The notes beneath the pieces are model-generated. The model searched no databases. It was not told the DNA's origin and saw only the letters and a list, made by a program, of their open reading frames with translations. Positions 7,452-14,554 of a stretch of DNA of 64,000 bases are shown piece by piece. The position numbers were made by a program, and so were the translations under genes. The DNA lies in the IMG/VR virus record IMGVR_UViG_3300044695_003432, positions 1 to 64,000 of that record; one strand, 5' to 3'. Source of the stretch: a virus. The first letter of the stretch is position 1; every line of letters begins with the position of its first letter.

Positions 7452-7884
7452 CTTCACTGTCCTTTCCGCCCGCGAACACGCGGGCACGCTTCACTACCAA
7501 CTCGTCCTTCGTCTCGATCTTGAACCACTCGCGGGGCATGTCGGGGTGCGCCTCCATGACGCTCGACGCCTTGTAAGCCGTCTTTGTCTGGAACCGAAAC
7601 AACTCGTCCGGCCCACCCTTTTCCAACAGCCGTTGGCCAACCAGTACGGGTTCAACAACCTTCTTGGTCGTCTTGCGCCCGACGTAGTACCGGATGTCGC
7701 CGTTCACAATCTCCCGCGTGCCCAAGTACGCAATTGCCGCATTGCTGACGTTGGCCTTGAGTTCCCGCACGCGGGCGTTGAGCGTGTCAATCGCGTCGTA
7801 CATGCGGATCAGGTCGTGGTCGTTACCCATGCCGGACTCGATAATCACGGCGGCATCTTCAACCTGTTCAATGAGTCCCTTCAC
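7435..7884 (-). CDS. Hypothetical protein between ERF and SSB
   Basis: 149 residues, overlapping both neighbours. Helical N-terminus (EQVEDAAVIIESGMGNDHDLIRMYDAIDTLNARV), then a mixed C-terminal part (DIRYYVGRKTTKKVVEPVL, MPREWFKIETKDELVVKRA). Position suggests a recombination accessory. No family recognised. Confidence 0.65.
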   Translation of the reverse strand: MKGLIEQVEDAAVIIESGMGNDHDLIRMYDAIDTLNARVRELKANVSNAAIAYLGTREIVNGDIRYYVGRKTTKKVVEPVLVGQRLLEKGGPDELFRFQTKTAYKASSVMEAHPDMPREWFKIETKDELVVKRARVFAGGKDSEDVESE

Positions 7885-8513
7885 GCGGCCTCCGTTTCGA
7901 GAATGAACAGGACGGAACCGGCTTCTTCATCCGTCATCTTCGCGCTGACCTTCACGCCAGTAGCCGCGATGATCGGCTTCCACTTGTCCGAGTTGTCGGC
8001 GGAAATCTTCTCGCCGATGCGCCCCTCGATGAGCTTGAACAGCTTTTCCTTCGCGGTCATCTGCTTTGGCGTCTCGGCCACAGCCTTGCGTGCAACCTCG
8101 GCGGCGGCAGGCTTGTCGCCGCGTCCGCTGGCGTGGTTCCCGTCGTCGTCGTCCGTGACGACTCCCACCACGGCAGCAAGGGCGTAGCGGCGGGCGTAGG
8201 TGATCGCGGAACCGAACGCCTGCGGGTCGTTCTTGACCGGCTTCATCGCCAGGGTTGACGACATCCATTGGCCGGATGAATGGATGAGGACGGTTTCAAC
8301 CTCGACGTTGCCGTTGGCGTCCGTGGTCGGGTGCTGGCTGATCGCAAGCCCATTGGCGGCGAGTTCACCCTTGCACGCATCCCACACGGAAGACAGGTCT
8401 GCGTATGACGACTTGAAGAAGGGGTTGGCCCGGTCCTTGATCGCAGACTTCATCTTCGTCTGCGCCTTGCACAGTGCCGCCGCCAGTTCGCCGATGCTTT
8501 CGCTCTTGTTCAT
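7881..8513 (-). CDS. ERF family single-strand annealing recombinase
   Basis: 210 residues. The ERF core is recognisable: ALCKAQTKMKSAIKDRANPF, FKSSYADLSSVWDACKGEL, the NGLAISQHP strand, and QAFGSAITYARRYALAAVVGV, followed by an acidic linker (DDDDGNHASG). It anneals complementary single strands, working with SSB and RusA for recombination and probably genome circularisation or concatemer formation. Confidence 0.92.
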   Translation of the reverse strand: MNKSESIGELAAALCKAQTKMKSAIKDRANPFFKSSYADLSSVWDACKGELAANGLAISQHPTTDANGNVEVETVLIHSSGQWMSSTLAMKPVKNDPQAFGSAITYARRYALAAVVGVVTDDDDGNHASGRGDKPAAAEVARKAVAETPKQMTAKEKLFKLIEGRIGEKISADNSDKWKPIIAATGVKVSAKMTDEEAGSVLFILETEAA

Positions 8514-8571
8514 GGTGTCTCCTGTAACCCCACCCGCGCCCGTTTCCAGACGCGGATGAGTTGGGGTGGTG

Positions 8572-8685
8572 TCAATCGTTCTTGTCGCCGTACAAATCGA
8601 GCATGTCGCTGACCAGTACCGCGACGATCGGAAGGGCCATCACAGCGCAGAGGCCGAGGATGACGGAGAGGGCGTAGAGGGTCAT
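8572..8685 (-). CDS. Small single-pass membrane protein
   Basis: 37 residues from ATG 8685, after GGAGGT, coupled by an ATGA overlap to the gene upstream. One hydrophobic segment (YALSVILGLCAVMALPIVAVLV) and a charged tail (DMLDLYGDKND). Function unknown. The 8514-8571 spacer after it has a GC hairpin. Confidence 0.6.
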   Translation of the reverse strand: MTLYALSVILGLCAVMALPIVAVLVSDMLDLYGDKND

Positions 8686-8891
8686 GCCGGCACCTCCGGT
8701 CGCGTCTCGCCCAACGCGCGGCACTGGCTAAAACCATCGGACTTCCCCGCCGCATACGCGGCTTCGAGGATCGCCTCGAGGATGTACGTCCCGCCCGTCA
8801 TCGCGCCAAAGTCGAGTTTGTGAACCGCTCCCGTCTCGGTCACGACAACCTCGCACTTGCCCGGCCCGGTATAAATGCACTGGTACTTCAT
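8682..8891 (-). CDS. Hypothetical protein
   Basis: 69 residues (MKYQCIYTGPGKCEVVV...). Short beta-like N-terminus and an Ala-rich helix (GTYILEAILEAAYAAGK). Overlaps both neighbours by four bases. No family recognised. Confidence 0.65.
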   Translation of the reverse strand: MKYQCIYTGPGKCEVVVTETGAVHKLDFGAMTGGTYILEAILEAAYAAGKSDGFSQCRALGETRPEVPA

Positions 8892-9211
8892 TCGTCGTCC
8901 CCTTCGTCGCAGTAGCGATCAAACGAGTCGCGGCCTTCGCGCCCGTCGCTCATGTATTCGCGGTTGCGGTCCCGAGCCTCACGCTCGCGGCCACACTTCA
9001 CACACACGCCGTCCGTGGCGTACACCGACTCGGTATCGCGTGGGCCGAGCTTGTTGCACTCGGGGCAACGCACGATGTCGGTTGCCATGCGGGACGCGAA
9101 ACGCATCTCCATCGCAACCAGTTCCGCCGCCTGACCGGGCGTTCCAGGCACGGGCTTGCCGGTCTGAATCGCACGCATGAGTCGGTCGTCGCCTAACCTA
9201 TTGCTGTCCAT
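8888..9211 (-). CDS. Zinc-finger hypothetical protein
   Basis: 107 residues from ATG 9211. CPECNKLG and CVKCGRE form a four-Cys zinc site in the middle, after a helix (AAELVAMEMRFASRMATDI). The C-terminus is acidic (DRYCDEGDDE). The longer upstream frame is not supported by a ribosome site. Confidence 0.65.
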   Translation of the reverse strand: MDSNRLGDDRLMRAIQTGKPVPGTPGQAAELVAMEMRFASRMATDIVRCPECNKLGPRDTESVYATDGVCVKCGREREARDRNREYMSDGREGRDSFDRYCDEGDDE

Positions 9212-9362
9212 TGGAATCGCACTCCATTTGGGCTTTGCGGCACGCGGTAACGACGTGTGCCGCGACTTTGGAAACCCCCGCGACACTGGAAAGCGACGCG
9301 GGGGGAAGAGAAGAGGGAGAACACCCGCCGCCGCATCTCTGCAAACGGCGGATGATGGAGTG
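9212..9362 (-). other. Spacer with GC hairpin
   Basis: No gene. It contains a stem pairing CCCCCGCG with CGCGGGGG near 9276-9305, preceded by GGAAAC on the plus strand. This is the same style of hairpin as at 12.2 kb and 13.07 kb. Confidence 0.5.
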
Positions 9363-9686
9363 CTACGAACGCCTCGCTGCTCGATGCAAAGTGCGGTGAT
9401 TGCTCGCCAGTTCTTCAACGGCAACGCGGGTGTCCAAGAGAGGGCGGTCCATCGCCCTTGCGAGCATCGCTGTTGACTCGCCGAAAAACTCGTCCGTGAC
9501 AAACAACATCCGTGCGATCGCGTCGGCAATCTCGATTGAACTGCCTTCGCTGTAGATGCGTGCCGACGCCGCGCTGTTGGAGTCGAAGGGAATCACGATG
9601 ACCAGTGCGCGGGTGTCAACGAGGTCGTCGGCAAGCCGCTCGCGCGTCTCTTCAACCTCGGGCGACTGGTATCGGGGCTGGCTCAC
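9363..9686 (-). CDS. Hypothetical protein
   Basis: 107 residues (MSQPRYQSPEVEETRERLADDLV...). Mixed alpha/beta with VIVIPFDSNSAASAR and a helical C-terminus. Coupled by ATGA overlap to the first gene of this leftward operon. Unknown. Confidence 0.65.
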   Translation of the reverse strand: MSQPRYQSPEVEETRERLADDLVDTRALVIVIPFDSNSAASARIYSEGSSIEIADAIARMLFVTDEFFGESTAMLARAMDRPLLDTRVAVEELASNHRTLHRAARRS

Positions 9687-9898
9687 GCCGCCACCTCACT
9701 CTCGACGGGTGCGGCCTGCTCGTTCGCCCTTGAGAGGTCGAACGCCTGAGCCTGCACGGTCGGTGAGGCGTTACGGAACCCACGAACGATCGCGGCGAGA
9801 ACCGCTGGCATTCGCAAGCCGTGTTCCTCGGCCAAAGCCCGTATATAGTTGTGGTCGGGTCCGAAAACCTGAACGGTGGTGATCTTCTTTGCGGCCAT
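9683..9898 (-). CDS. Putative small DNA-binding regulator, first gene of the leftward operon
   Basis: 71 residues. A beta strand (KITTVQVFGPDHNYI) followed by helices (RALAEEHGLRMPAVLAAIVRGF) resembles a ribbon-helix-helix fold. It sits where a Cro-type regulator would be, divergent from the repressor, and its mRNA seems to start at or next to the ATG. The DNA-binding call is tentative. Confidence 0.5.
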   Translation of the reverse strand: MAAKKITTVQVFGPDHNYIRALAEEHGLRMPAVLAAIVRGFRNASPTVQAQAFDLSRANEQAAPVESEVAA

Positions 9899-9904
9899 GT
9901 CAAT

Positions 9905-9942
9905 ATATTATCGGGAACCGGCTTCACTGCAAGTCCTAGAAC
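9905..9942 (-). promoter_or_regulatory. Leftward promoter with operator-like palindrome
   Basis: On the minus strand, TTGCAG (9927-9932) and TAATAT (9905-9910) are 16 bases apart. The expected start point falls on the ATG at 9898, so the transcript may be leaderless. The imperfect palindrome GTTCTAGGAC (9933-9942) lies just upstream of the -35 and resembles the TTCTAGAA units at 15597-15614. Confidence 0.5.
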
Positions 9943-9973
9943 GGTAAAATCGGGGACTTTTCCCGTAAATCCA

Positions 9974-10001
9974 TTGACCGCATAGGCTTATTGACTATCG
10001 T
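9974..10001 (+). promoter_or_regulatory. Repressor promoter
   Basis: TTGACC (9974-9979) and TATCGT (9996-10001) with a 16-base spacer on the plus strand. The predicted start lies at about 10008, the A of the repressor ATG, which suggests a leaderless repressor mRNA as for lambda PRM. Confidence 0.5.
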
Positions 10002-10007
10002 GTATTC

Positions 10008-10670
10008 ATGTCCCTAGTGTTGGACATGGCAATGCTGACGCCCATCGCGCGTTTTCTCGCCAATCGGCGCGAGGAACTTGGCTTGACTTTGGAGCAAGTC
10101 GGCGCGCTTGTGGGCAAGTCGAAACAGTCCGTGTGGCAGCGCGAGCAGGGCGAGGCGAGGGTAAAACTACGCGAGGCCGAGGCGTGGTCAAAGGCCCTTC
10201 GTGTCCCGAAGGAAACGATTGCGCGTCTCATAAAGAGCGACAGCGGAAATCAGATTCCCGTCATCAACCGCACCGCAGCAGGCCGCGTAGTTGATACCCT
10301 CGAATGGGGTACCACTAGCGTGGAGGGCTTCATGTACGTTGACAGGGATGTCCAGACGGATGAAGACAATTTGTTTGCGGTCGTGGTTGACGGGTCGAGC
10401 ATGGCCCCGACACTGGAAAACAAAGACATTGCGGTTGTGAAGTCGGTTCCGATGGATGCCGACTCCATGCCCGCACCTGGCACCGTCGCCTATGTGCGGC
10501 TCGGGCCTGACTCCAAGACTCCGGGCGGGATGTTGTGCCGCTGGCACCCGCAGCGTGACGGAACGTACCGACTCGACAAGGACAACCCGGCGTTTGCGTC
10601 GGTCGTTGTCCCGCGTGAGCATGTCGAGCAGTTCGGCATCGTGATCCAGCGGCGCACAACCGTGAGGTGA
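10008..10670 (+). CDS. CI/LexA-type phage repressor (HTH plus S24 domain)
   Basis: 220 residues, one of very few plus-strand genes. The N-terminal helix-turn-helix (FLANRREELGLTLEQVGAL, GKSKQSVWQREQG) covers roughly residues 14-50. The C-terminal peptidase S24 fold has a plausible Ala91-Gly92 cleavage site (RTAAGR) and the nucleophile in VVVDGSSMAPT (Ser131). The place where LexA and CI have the catalytic Lys reads MLCRW, apparently Cys176; Lys170 is nearby. It should hold the lysogenic state by blocking the leftward promoters. Internal ATGs at 10026 and 10032 are alternative starts. Confidence 0.88.
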   Translation: MSLVLDMAMLTPIARFLANRREELGLTLEQVGALVGKSKQSVWQREQGEARVKLREAEAWSKALRVPKETIARLIKSDSGNQIPVINRTAAGRVVDTLEWGTTSVEGFMYVDRDVQTDEDNLFAVVVDGSSMAPTLENKDIAVVKSVPMDADSMPAPGTVAYVRLGPDSKTPGGMLCRWHPQRDGTYRLDKDNPAFASVVVPREHVEQFGIVIQRRTTVR

Positions 10671-10673
10671 GGG

Positions 10674-10898
10674 ATGGGCTACAGCAAGTGGGAGATGCTG
10701 GCGGACTTCAACGTGATCCTCGTTGGTCCGGCGATCGTGCTGGTCATCAGCATGAACTACGGCGCGCCGTGGTGGGCGGGGTTGATCCTCGGCATCTTCA
10801 TCGGCGGGCCGCTCGGCAAGTTCCTTCACATGGGGATTGTCGCCGGGTACGAGACGTGGGAAACGGCGTTCGGGAAGGCCCGCACGCCGCACCACTGA
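10674..10898 (+). CDS. Membrane protein of the lysogeny operon
   Basis: 74 residues starting four bases after the repressor stop, behind GAGGTGAGGG. Two hydrophobic segments (FNVILVGPAIVLVISM and WWAGLILGIFIGGPLGKFL). Cotranscription with the repressor fits a superinfection-exclusion or other lysogenic-conversion role. That role is inferred from position only. Confidence 0.6.
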   Translation: MGYSKWEMLADFNVILVGPAIVLVISMNYGAPWWAGLILGIFIGGPLGKFLHMGIVAGYETWETAFGKARTPHH

Positions 10899-10929
10899 AA
10901 GTGTGTTTTGGAATGTGTCGCTATAGTCT

Positions 10930-10963
10930 ACGCTAAGTCGTTGTTTGGATAACGATTAGCGTA
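10930..10963. repeat. Inverted repeat beside the attachment site
   Basis: ACGCTA..CGTT pairs with AACG..TAGCGT around an 8-base centre. It lies between the lysogeny operon and the tRNA-derived attachment core. It could be an integrase or excisionase arm site, or a terminator. Confidence 0.4.
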
Positions 10964-11019
10964 TCCTATTGCCACCATTGCGAGAAATCGCCCTTTTTAT
11001 CGCGCCGTGAAGGGGTTTC

Positions 11020-11066
11020 ATGCTTTCGTAAAGCATAGGTCCAGGGTTCAAATCCCTGAGGTGGCT
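11020..11066 (+). other. Phage attachment site: 3' half of tRNA-Thr(CGT)
   Basis: The sequence folds as an anticodon arm (ATGCT-TTCGTAA-AGCAT, anticodon CGT, U33 present), a 5-nt variable loop, a T arm (CAGGG-TTCAAAT-CCCTG) and the 3' acceptor strand AGGTGGC. No matching D arm or 5' half precedes it. A 3'-half tRNA directly beside an integrase gene is the usual attachment core. The integrase stop codon lies inside it (11048-11050). Confidence 0.75.
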
Positions 11067-12142
11067 TTCGTTTGTGTGTCGATTGTGTGTTGATTCGTTC
11101 CGGCCACCGGCCCTGTCACTCCCGCCATGAACTGGCCCGACTGGAAGTAGTGCCGAGCCGCCACGTCCGCCCGATGCCCGAGCCATTCACACACAGCGTA
11201 GTGCGGGTGCTGCCCGTTCCAATCGGTTTCCAGACTCGCCCGCAGCCCGTGGAAGGGCTTGCCGGGCCATGTCACTCCCGCTTTCTTGCGGATGGACGTA
11301 GCCGCCCGAAGGTAGGAACCCTTCGGCACCGCCCAGCACAGTTCTGCCACGCCGTCCGGCAGGGAATCCCGAGCCTCTTCCAGAAGGGCGTAGAGCCTCG
11401 GAGAGACGGGCACCGTCCGCTTGGCCTGCTTGGTCGTCTCTACCCCGTCACGCGGCCACACGGCAATCGTGCGGGCTTCCCAATCGACGTGTCCCAACTC
11501 CAGCGTCATCGCCTCCATGATCCGCAGGCCGGCGTACCGGGTGAGGCCGAACACCAGCCGCCACGATGCGTTCGGGCAGGCGGCTATCACCTTCTCGACG
11601 TCATCGACCGAGACGTAGGGGTGATCCTCGGACTTCTTGGGCATGGGATTCTTGACCGAATCGAACGGGTTACGGCTGACCACGCCCTGAATCCGCGCGG
11701 CCTCGAACCATGACCGGAGAAACGACACGATCCCCCACACGGTAGAGGGTGAGAGAATGTCGCCGTCCTTGACGTTCCCGCGCCGCTGCTTCCGCAACCA
11801 CGCGATGAAGTCGATCGCCTGGGTGGGCTGGATCGTGTCGAGAACCGCGTCCTTGCGGAAGTAGCGTTCGGCCCATTGCATCGCGGCCTTGTACCGCGTC
11901 ACGGTCGCCTCGTTGAGTTGTTCGTTCTGCGCGAGGTACTTGGTCCGCCAGTCGTCCAGCGTCTTGGCGTCGGACTTGACCGCTTGCGGCGACATGTCCG
12001 CGCAGATGGCGAGGGCATCGCGCCGTGTCACTTCGGAGCGTGCCCCGATGATCTTTCGCTGGAGTGCGTTGTTACCGTCACGCCATGCCGCTACCCAATA
12101 CTTGTTGTTCGTCCACAATCGAACGGGTTTGCGCCGTGTCAC
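11048..12142 (-). CDS. int: Tyrosine recombinase (integrase)
   Basis: 364 residues from GTG 12142. It has an N-terminal DNA-binding part and a SAM-like core-binding region (about 60-160). The catalytic domain shows Arg in TRYAGLRIMEA, HGLRAS, LGHRADVAARHYFQ with His323 and the nucleophile Tyr332. It should integrate and excise the phage at the adjacent tRNA-Thr site. Its last residues (KATSGI and the stop) are encoded by the tRNA-derived core, so the attachment identity preserves the C-terminus after integration. Confidence 0.93.
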   Translation of the reverse strand: MTRRKPVRLWTNNKYWVAAWRDGNNALQRKIIGARSEVTRRDALAICADMSPQAVKSDAKTLDDWRTKYLAQNEQLNEATVTRYKAAMQWAERYFRKDAVLDTIQPTQAIDFIAWLRKQRRGNVKDGDILSPSTVWGIVSFLRSWFEAARIQGVVSRNPFDSVKNPMPKKSEDHPYVSVDDVEKVIAACPNASWRLVFGLTRYAGLRIMEAMTLELGHVDWEARTIAVWPRDGVETTKQAKRTVPVSPRLYALLEEARDSLPDGVAELCWAVPKGSYLRAATSIRKKAGVTWPGKPFHGLRASLETDWNGQHPHYAVCEWLGHRADVAARHYFQSGQFMAGVTGPVAGTNQHTIDTQTKATSGI

Positions 12143-12279
12143 TCAAGGCTCCTTTCGCTAGGTGAAACCCCCGCCGCGTGTCTCCACGCTGGCGAGGGGA
12201 CTTGTGAGAAACCCCTGGCCGTCGCCTTTCAGCGGCGGCAGGGGAGCGGTGGCGCGCGAGGGCCACGCCACCGCAGGAA
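12143..12279. repeat. Two GC-rich intergenic hairpins
   Basis: Stems 12168-12178/12187-12199 and 12212-12225/12232-12244, each a CCCC...GGGG hairpin introduced on the plus strand by GAAAC. Similar hairpins occur near 9290, 13060-13087 and 6976-7010. They separate leftward early genes and may be processing or weak termination signals. Confidence 0.6.
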
Positions 12280-12627
12280 TCAACCTTGCGGCAGGTCTTT
12301 CGCGTGGACCATCGTTGCCATCAGTGCGGCGGCGGTAGCCCTTGCCTTGCGATCGGCGTACTCGTTGCGCTCGCCAGCGACCATGTACGCGAACGTCGGA
12401 TGAAAGTACGCCTCGGGCTTGTCGCCGTCCTTCGCAACGTGCCCGAGTTCGCCCCGCTTCACCGCGTCGCCGAGTGCCTTTCGCACGTCGCGGGGAACAG
12501 AGTTTGTGATAAGCCGCACCCGTTCGGCTAGAACCATTTGCACGTTGGCCTGCGCCAGCGTGATTCGACGGGCGTGCAAATCGTCCTTGATCTTGTCGAG
12601 CGTACTGCCTTGAAGTTCCATCGTCAT
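12280..12627 (-). CDS. Hypothetical protein
   Basis: 115 residues, helical and charged (LDKIKDDLHARRITLAQANVQ, RDVRKALGDAVKRGELGHV), ending FHPTFAYMVAGERNEYADRK. The GELGHV..G...AYFHP segment is winged-helix-like. A small early regulator is possible. No firm family. Confidence 0.6.
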   Translation of the reverse strand: MTMELQGSTLDKIKDDLHARRITLAQANVQMVLAERVRLITNSVPRDVRKALGDAVKRGELGHVAKDGDKPEAYFHPTFAYMVAGERNEYADRKARATAAALMATMVHAKDLPQG

Positions 12628-12727
12628 ACTCCTTGTTATCCCCGCCCTGGTCGCCGGGCGCGCGCCGTGTCACTCACGGGAAACCACGCCGAACCCGGTA
12701 TGGTGCGGCGCGGGGTGGGTTAGTCGG

Positions 12728-12985
12728 CTAGCGGCTATTCTGCGACAGTGTGATGCGGGCAATGTTTCGCATGGCAAGCACCTGGTCGGCACTCGAAACC
12801 GACGAATCAAACTGCCCGCTGGCGATTAGCCTGAGCGCGCGCAGCAGAAGCGGGTACGCCTCTGCCCGCCGCAAGCGTTCCGCGTCCAGCCGTTCGCATG
12901 CGTCGGCGTTGGCCCGCATCATCGAACGGTGAGCGGCGAGACAATCGCTCAGGGTTGCGGGGCTGTTGTCTGTGTTCTGTTCCAT
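12728..12985 (-). CDS. Hypothetical helical protein
   Basis: 85 residues (MEQNTDNSPATLSDCLAAHR...), all-helical by inspection, preceded by GGGCAGGAG. It lies between two hairpin-containing spacers. Unknown function. Confidence 0.6.
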   Translation of the reverse strand: MEQNTDNSPATLSDCLAAHRSMMRANADACERLDAERLRRAEAYPLLLRALRLIASGQFDSSVSSADQVLAMRNIARITLSQNSR

Positions 12986-13093
12986 CGTTCACTCCTGCCC
13001 TTCCGGGCTTCCCCAACCGTGCGCCGGTTGATGCGGGCTGTCACTCAGCCGAAACCCCTACCTGCCGTGTCCGGCGCGGTGGGGTGAGGATTC

Positions 13094-13732
13094 CTAGACC
13101 AGTGCGGGCATCGACTCCAGCCGTTGCAATGCGGCGCGGGCATTGTTCTTGACATCCCGCATGATCTTGAGCGCGTCCGCTTCCGCGAGTTCAACGCCGA
13201 TCGTTCGCGCGATGTCACTCAGGCGGGATGCGAACGCTGCGGCGAATCCCTGATTCGTCAGCGGGATCGGGATGCAACGGGAAAGGACTTGCTGCGCCGT
13301 AGTGCGCTCGAAGAGTTCTTCCTGATCCTCAGCCGTGGTAGTGAAGAACCACGCGGCATGGTGCGGGATGCGTTCGAGGATGCCGCGCAGTTGGCCGAAC
13401 ACTTGGGGCTTGAGCGCGTGCGCCTCATTGACGATGACGACGCGCCCGCCCTTGCCCCAGCCGGGGCAGCGGAGCATATCGGCGAGCCTTTCCAAGTCTG
13501 AGACGCCCAACTCGGACCCGTCGCCGATTTCCTCGGTGGAGAAATCATCGGCGATCGCGCCGCCCATTATCCGGGCGAGTGTGGTTTTCCCTGTCCCGCT
13601 CGGGCCTGTGATCCAGAACGCGCGCCCGCCGATGATGTTGCGGTCGATGTAACTGCGGGCGATGCCGTGCGCTTTGGGCTGGCCGACAAACTCAGAGAGA
13701 GATCGCGGGCGGAAGGTTTCGTAGATGTTCAC
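13094..13732 (-). CDS. AAA+ clamp-loader-like ATPase
   Basis: 212 residues. Starts YETFRPRSLSEFVGQPKAHG as in clamp-loader and RuvB/RarA ATPases. Walker A is GPSGTGKTTLARI (about 43-55); the Walker B position reads VVIVNEAHALKPQ (Asn-Glu in place of Asp-Glu), then a sensor-like AAWFFTTT and LSRCIPIPLTNQGF. It is short, lacking a separate collar domain. It may load the host sliding clamp or remodel a host replication complex. No polymerase or clamp gene accompanies it. Confidence 0.82.
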   Translation of the reverse strand: MNIYETFRPRSLSEFVGQPKAHGIARSYIDRNIIGGRAFWITGPSGTGKTTLARIMGGAIADDFSTEEIGDGSELGVSDLERLADMLRCPGWGKGGRVVIVNEAHALKPQVFGQLRGILERIPHHAAWFFTTTAEDQEELFERTTAQQVLSRCIPIPLTNQGFAAAFASRLSDIARTIGVELAEADALKIMRDVKNNARAALQRLESMPALV

Positions 13733-14025
13733 GCCGCACCCCCGATCGTCTCAGGCTTGGGGCTTGCCAGTTCCAACTTGTGAACACAGATCGGCGCGCC
13801 GTTGGGATGCTTCGGGTGTGATTCGTCCCACACCCAAGCGACACAACGCCCGAGCGAATGGAACGCCGCGCGGCCCGGATGCCCGAGCGGGGCGAGACGG
13901 AACGCGAGCAACGCCGCGTCCCGGTGGGTAGTCGATTCGACTTCGCGGGCCGACTTCCAATCAAGAGCCGCGTTCGGATCGTCTGAGGGAGCAACGAGAA
14001 CCACGCTGTAGGCTCGGGTTTTCAC
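13729..14025 (-). CDS. Hypothetical protein
   Basis: 98 residues (MKTRAYSVVLVAPSDDPNAAL...), overlapping both neighbours by four bases. Mixed fold with HRDAALLAFRLAPLGHPG and CVAWVWDESHPKHP. Unknown. Confidence 0.65.
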   Translation of the reverse strand: MKTRAYSVVLVAPSDDPNAALDWKSAREVESTTHRDAALLAFRLAPLGHPGRAAFHSLGRCVAWVWDESHPKHPNGAPICVHKLELASPKPETIGGAA

Positions 14026-14429
14026 TTGACCCCCCCTTCGGCGCGGGCGATCGCGGCGCGGGCGATGGTTCGGATTTCACCGATCGCAAGGCTTACGTCC
14101 GTGGCGTTTCCCTGACAGCCCGCAAGCCGATCACAGCTCCGCAGCACTTCCAACAACTCCGGCGCGGAAGTCTTGCGGTCGATCAGGTCTGCGATTCCGT
14201 ACACGGTCTTTTCGCCGTACTCGGTCTTGATCCGATCGCGCCCGTTCATGATGACGCGAGCCGCGGCAAGCGCGCCGGGCGTGTAGTCGTCGTCCATCGT
14301 GCGCGGCCGCGCCGTGTCACTCAGGGCATCGGCAAGCCTGGCATGGCCCGGATCGTCGGGCGAACGCTCGGGAAAACACTTCGCCAACTCACGCCGAAGC
14401 GCGGATGCGGCCTTATCATTCAGTGACAT
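14022..14429 (-). CDS. Hypothetical protein
   Basis: 135 residues, helical, with SLNDKAASALRRELAKCFP and a C-terminal helix ARAAIARAEGG. One copy of the AGTGACACGGCG motif is inside the gene. No family recognised. Confidence 0.65.
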   Translation of the reverse strand: MSLNDKAASALRRELAKCFPERSPDDPGHARLADALSDTARPRTMDDDYTPGALAAARVIMNGRDRIKTEYGEKTVYGIADLIDRKTSAPELLEVLRSCDRLAGCQGNATDVSLAIGEIRTIARAAIARAEGGVK

Positions 14430-14554
14430 AGGGATACTCCATGTTCCTTGTCCACGCCCCCGGTGCTTGCGGCACGCGGGGGCAACTTATGCGCCGTGTC
14501 ACTTTGACGCGGTGCGGAATCAGGACGCGCACCGTTAGGCGCGCGCCGTGTCAC

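Noticed and set aside
10971-11066. A complete tRNA starting at GCCACC (10971)
   Set aside because: The 5' bases can pair with GGTGGC at the 3' end, but no normal D arm exists, and the anticodon arm places residue 1 near 10994. The 3' half alone fits an attachment site.
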